A stretch of 36,620 nt of DNA from Deltaproteobacteria bacterium (lineage in GTDB: Bacteria; Desulfobacterota; DSM-4660; Desulfatiglandales; HGW-15): assembly GCA_019310525.1 (NCBI GenBank), contig JAFDEE010000024.1:1-36620 (forward strand), read 5' to 3'. Of the stretch, positions 33,570 through 36,620 are shown one piece after another; position 1 is the stretch's first letter, and every line of letters starts with the position of its first letter. Made by a program: the position numbers and the translations under genes. The notes below the pieces were generated by a model. It saw only the letters and a program-made list of their open reading frames with translations, had not been told where the DNA came from and did not search any database.

Positions 33570-33710
33570 ATGGGGGGAGGTGACTACTTTTATCGCACCT
33601 ATGTGCCTGGATTGACGATGCCCCAGGAAGACGGCTGGGTCCCCTGGTCCAACATTATAGACGTCCTTCGGAACGGCCGGCCTCTTGATCCCAAACGCAA
33701 CAAACCCTGA
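33570..33710 (+). CDS. Small open frame (46 aa), possibly a gene remnant
   Basis: ATG at 33570 opens a 46-residue frame reading GGDYFYRTYVPGLTMPQEDG, then WVPWSNIIDVLRNGRPLDPK, ending RNKP. The aromatic-rich, ordered sequence looks like the C-terminal end of a larger protein rather than chance. I do not recognise it. A GC-rich hairpin terminator lies 75 bp downstream. It could be a free-standing small gene or another truncated relic in this island. Confidence 0.35.
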   Translation: MGGGDYFYRTYVPGLTMPQEDGWVPWSNIIDVLRNGRPLDPKRNKP

Positions 33711-33784
33711 ACCCCGACCTTTCCCGGTCCCCTTGCCAAACCAAAACCAGCCATCTTGCACCTTTTGCAATCTCTTCTGGGATT

Positions 33785-33807
33785 GCCCCGGCCGGGGCCG
33801 CTTTTTT
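33785..33807 (+). terminator. Rho-independent terminator
   Basis: GCCCC (33785-33789), loop GGCC, GGGGC (33794-33798) and, after CGC, a run of six T residues (33802-33807). It would end plus-strand transcripts from the TPR-methyltransferase cassette just inside direct-repeat copy 2. Confidence 0.7.
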
Positions 33808-33809
33808 AT

Positions 33810-33851
33810 GGGAAATCAGTTCGTTGTTCAGTGTGCCCACATTTTTGGGAA
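33810..33851 (+). repeat. Direct repeat copy 2 bracketing the TPR-methyltransferase cassette
   Basis: GGGAAATCAGTTCGTTGTTC and the following AGTGTGCCCACATTTTTGGG match 32196-32238 apart from one missing base and a few substitutions. The identity is not explained by any coding gene. Confidence 0.7.
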
Positions 33852-33891
33852 AAATTCACCTTAATTTTTTCACCATAATTCCCAAATAGTC

Positions 33892-33919
33892 CTGACAAAA
33901 TTTGAGTAGAGTCTAAATT
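33892..33919 (+). promoter_or_regulatory. Promoter candidate implying a leaderless ATPase transcript
   Basis: CTGACA (33892-33897), a 16-bp spacer and TAAATT (33914-33919) end seven bases before the ATG at 33926. There is no Shine-Dalgarno, so a transcript starting at or next to the ATG is possible. Confidence 0.35.
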
Positions 33920-33925
33920 AGTCGC

Positions 33926-35055
33926 ATGAGATATTTGGCTCCATGGGTCATAGATGATTTAAAACGCAAAATGGTATTTATTGGCGGACCGCGCCAGGTA
34001 GGTAAGACCACCCTTGCCCGGTTTTTGCTGCAAAAGCATTTTCCTAAGGGCAGGTATTTCAACTGGGATTTTGATGAAGATCGGCAGGATATCCTGAAAA
34101 AACGTTGGCGGGATGATAGTCCGCTTCTGATCTTTGATGAGCTTCACAAGTACCCCCATTGGAAACAGTGGATAAAAGGCATTTATGACGTTCTGGGAGA
34201 AAATCATCGTATCCTGGTATCGGGGTCTGCACGGCTCGATGTATACAGGAGGGGAGGAGATTCCCTGATAGGCCGCTATCATTACTGGAGATTGCACCCG
34301 TTTTCCCTGGATGAAAGACCTGCCGGCATGTCGTGCCAAGAAGCCTTCGGGCGCTTGATGGCAGTTGGGGGATTTCCAGAGCCTTTCCTCGATGGCAGCG
34401 AACACTTTGCAAGACGCTGGCGTCGGGAACGATTCAGCCGGGTCATCAGGGAAGACATCAGGGATCTTGAACAGATCAGAAACATTCAGTTGTTGAATCT
34501 CATGCTTGATATCTTGAGAAGGCGGGTTGGGTCGACTATTGTATATTCAAACATTGCAGAAGACCTTCAGGTAGCACATAAAACAATCAAAAACTGGCTT
34601 GAAGTTCTTGAACGCATGTACCTTGTATTTTCCATCCGGCCTTTTACCCGGTCTATTCCCCGGTCTATCCTGAAGCCCCCAAGGTCTATTTTTTTGACAA
34701 CGGTGATGTGATCGGTGACGAGGGTGCATGTTTTGAAAACTTGGTGGCATCTTCCCTGTTGAAGAGGCTTCATTTTCTTGAGGACAGGGAAGGTTACCGA
34801 TACGAATTACGCTACATCAGAGACAAGGAACATCGGGAAGTGGATTTCGTCATTTTAAGGGATGGCATTCTGGAAGAGTTGATAGAGGTTAAATACGGAG
34901 ACAAGAAAGTTTCCAGATCCTTGAAATATTATGCTGCAAGGCTGAGGCCGGAAAAAGCCACCCAGATAGTTGCTGAGCTGAAAAATTCTTACGATGAGAA
35001 CGGGATCACTGTGATTGGCCCGGAAGAATATTTTTGTGGCAATTCGGTCTGGTAA
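33926..35055 (+). pseudogene. AAA ATPase with DUF4143 domain (COG1373), broken by a single-base frameshift
   Basis: The N-terminal part (33926-34711) has Walker A FIGGPRQVGKTTLARFL, Walker B LLIFDELHKYPHW, the sensor-like ILVSGSARLDVYRRGG and a typical LEVLERMYLVFSIRPF. The same protein continues in another frame from about 34681: KVYFFDNGDVIGDEGACFEN, then a C-terminal DUF4143/PD-(D/E)XK-like domain (EVDFVILRDGILEELIEVKYG). The frames join at a run of five C at 34676-34680; six C would restore one frame of about 376 residues, the normal family length. These ATPases are common in islands, sometimes linked to toxin-like or mobile functions. Whether the shift is a sequencing error, a pseudogene or reversible slippage is unknown. 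Confidence 0.85.
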
Positions 35056-35110
35056 AACTTTTGGTCCATCCGAAGTAGTGGTCAAGTAAAAACGGACACA
35101 AACGGAATAT

Positions 35111-35500
35111 GTCAATGAAAATGAGACACCGTTGGTGATAAATTAGAGTAGCGCATGCTGAGTACCCTGCGGTTTGTTTATCCATGCTGCTTCCGCCAGG
35201 TGCTGATATTGGAATGATAGAGCCCTTCCCGCCAGAGCAGTGCACCGATCTCACCAGGTTGGCGACATGATTCGTATTCCTGCAGAATGTGCAGTTTGTA
35301 TGCGGCAGTAAAACGTCTTTTGGGCTTTTTCTCTGGTACTTCCGGATCCGAAGGCGAAAAGGTGCCGGGCTGGTGGTTGCCATCATTCGCCGTTGTCCGA
35401 TTCTGCATGGGCTCGCATTGTAATTGTCCAGTTTTCATGTGAGAACTCCTACCCGCCCTACACTAATTTTGAAAGGATTAGGTGTCTCACTTACATTGAC
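35111..35500 (-). mobile_element. Internally deleted insertion sequence (390 bp) with intact terminal repeats
   Basis: GTCAATGAAAATGAGACACC (35111-35130) and its near-perfect inverse GGTGTCTCACTTACATTGAC (35481-35500) match at 18 of 20 positions. Between them, on the minus strand, is only an orfA-type transposase fragment; the catalytic orfB is gone. The ends look intact, so it could still be moved by a transposase supplied elsewhere. Confidence 0.75.
35178..35438 (-). pseudogene. IS3-type OrfA (HTH) transposase fragment
   Basis: The 86-residue frame has the helix-turn-helix lead-in PKRRFTAAYKLHILQEYESC, followed by RQPGEIGALLWREGLYHSN and ISTWRKQ. This matches the OrfA DNA-binding protein of a group of IS3-family or similar elements. 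It stops right after STWRKQHG, so the C-terminal leucine-zipper region is lost, and no OrfB integrase gene follows. It is the only coding part of the internally deleted element at 35111-35500. Confidence 0.72.
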
Positions 35501-35529
35501 ACAGAGGGATGGATTGGGGAAAGATCTTG

Positions 35530-36397
35530 TTATACCCTCTTGGCTTTTATCTGCTTAAAAATGGAATTACATTGGAGGTCAAACCCTTTAGGAAAAGTAG
35601 CCCATAACCTGCCGTTCTTTAAAAGATTGACCGCAAAAAATTTCACACAAAAAAATTGACAGTACCACACCGGAAATGACAAGCTAGGCAAACTGGGAAA
35701 CGGATTTGACGACACTTGTCTTGTTTGGCCTAGCAAGTCATCCAGTCCCAAGGGACCAACTTCGTTAACCGGATTATTTAGGGCGAAAGCATAGAGATTT
35801 ACGCCTCCGGTTTCTCCGATCGGATCCCTGGTGATCCACTTGGCCATGGCGGGGTTGTAATACCGGTATCCGTAGTAGACAAGGCCAAGTTCAGCAAAGT
35901 ATCTCTTTGTAGAAAACCCGAACGGCTGGTCCAGGGAGCCGGTGCTTGCAAGCAGGCGGCCGAAGGTGCTGTACTGATACGATGCCACAATATTCGCTGT
36001 CGAGTCAACAACCGCGCTGACATTGCCCTTGCCATCGTAAAGGTAAGAATAGTCCTTTCCGGACCTGTGCAGGTTGAGCAGGCCAAGGCTCCAGGTGTAC
36101 TGAGAAATAATGTTGTTGTCCTTGTCCCGGTCCTGGAAAGCCAGAAGGCCGTTTCTGACTATCCGCAGTTTGGCTTTGGGAACCTGGTTTTCAAACTCCT
36201 CCACCTGGGCCAGAAAGCCGCGGTAATCATAGGTAAACTTCTTCTGATAAATAAACCCCGTTGCGGCTGTAGGCGATTGTACACAGGCGGTTTTCGGCAT
36301 CGTAGGCGGCCTTAAAAACCGTGCCGTCAGGCAGATAACCTTTTGGCAGGTTGCCGTCGGAATCGTAGCTGTAACTTCTGTCAGGATTTTGAATGGA
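35530..36397 (-). pseudogene. RHS-repeat protein, C-terminal fragment with a frameshift
   Basis: From 36285 down, the sequence has the RHS/YD-repeat core: YDYRGFLAQVEEF, SYLYDGKGNVSAVVDS, YQYSTFGRLLASTGSL, and the RHS-associated core end GLVYYGYRYYNPAMAKWITR with NPVNEVGPLGLD. About 70 variable residues follow (the position of a polymorphic toxin tip). Upstream, SYSYDSDGNLPKGYLPDGTV to DAENRLCTIAYSRNGVYLSE is in a different frame, so a frameshift lies near 36235-36260, and a stop at 36398-36400 caps the fragment. The usual DPLGLD is GPLGLD. Large secreted RHS proteins are about ten times longer, so this is a displaced tail. No immunity gene is recognisable next to it. Confidence 0.8.
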
Positions 36398-36400
36398 TTA

Positions 36401-36620
36401 AATGTTTTTATCTCCCGTTTTCCGAGTATTTTTTAATAAATATGATTTTAATACGTGTGCTTCATCATTTCGTTTTTTGATAATAATATCATGATACCCT
36501 AACATAAACCCAAATTATGCGTTAACGGTGTAACTTTCTAAACAAAAGTGCCCCCAAATGTAGTAATAGAAGGGTATCGAATAAACCACTAAGACTACAA
36601 AGGAGGCACTCAAAAGGTGA
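36401..36620. other. A/T-rich stretch with a possible gene start at the window edge
   Basis: No gene is contained. At the very end AGGAGG (36601-36606) followed ten bases later by GTG (36617-36619) could start a plus-strand gene that runs out of the window. Nothing else is recognisable. Confidence 0.3.

Noticed and set aside
35393-35659. Plus-strand open frame of 88 codons across the IS right end
   Set aside because: It spans the inverted repeat and the antisense of the RHS tail; composition is not protein-like.
1-36620. CRISPR array, tRNA, rRNA or defence island
   Set aside because: No regularly spaced repeats, no tRNA cloverleaf or rRNA sequence, and no recognised defence gene set were seen by eye; the HNH protein and DUF4143 ATPase alone do not make one.

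Overview
The window reads as a chromosomal segment of a mesophilic, GC-rich deltaproteobacterium (Desulfobacterota sensu lato). This is inferred from several things together: an EF-G of the mitochondrial-like spdEFG1 type, a PAS/GAF histidine kinase with the N-terminal coiled coil common in that group, a PEP-CTERM protein, an EctA-like acetyltransferase, and two short palindromic intergenic repeats of a style typical of these genomes. No rRNA, tRNA or CRISPR array was seen.

Layout. (a) 1-1500 is a graveyard of nested remnants, all on the minus strand: a frameshifted aconitase-swivel (LeuD-like) fragment ending in a strong terminator, a 144-bp element with inverted termini, the 5' end of a group II intron, and the 5' half of an IS256-family transposase into which that intron inserted. 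(b) 1578-4312 is a minus-strand operon of a CoA-disulfide-reductase-like flavoenzyme, a DUF488 protein and a radical SAM protein. (c) 4572-8203 (plus) holds an SDR dehydrogenase, EF-G and an EF-G-overlapping P-loop ATPase; it converges on an AmpG-like MFS permease (minus). (d) 10168-13794 (plus) has SEC-C/methionine aminopeptidase, QueG, a PEP-CTERM protein and a DksA/TraR-type zinc-finger protein. (e) 13901-17805 is mixed: an iron-sulfur flavoprotein, a lipoprotein, an amidohydrolase, an HNH nuclease and a HIT protein. (f) 18119-32084 is a long plus-strand run: small hypothetical, amidase, sensor kinase, agmatinase-family hydrolase, Ogt, EctA-like acetyltransferase, kynureninase, two tandem DUF4139-like exported paralogues, a 5'-nucleotidase, an aspartate/glutamate racemase, and the T and A components of a Ni/Co-type ECF transporter without a visible S component.

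(g) From about 32.1 kb to the end the sequence becomes visibly more A/T-rich and disordered. It contains a galE 3' remnant with two Trp-to-stop changes, a TPR-methyltransferase gene bracketed by ~42-bp direct repeats, a DUF4143-type ATPase split by a one-base deletion in a C-tract, an internally deleted IS with intact terminal repeats, and a frameshifted RHS C-terminal fragment. This looks like an accessory or degenerating island edge.

The most interesting points are these. Two different repeat families each begin exactly at the stop codon of the preceding gene, two copies of each. A direct-repeat-bounded TPR-methyltransferase cassette sits on a dead galE. EF-G is translationally coupled to an uncharacterised ATPase. 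The DUF4139-like proteins occur as a tandem exported pair. The CbiQO pair lacks CbiM. No single cassette can be declared a new system from sequence alone.
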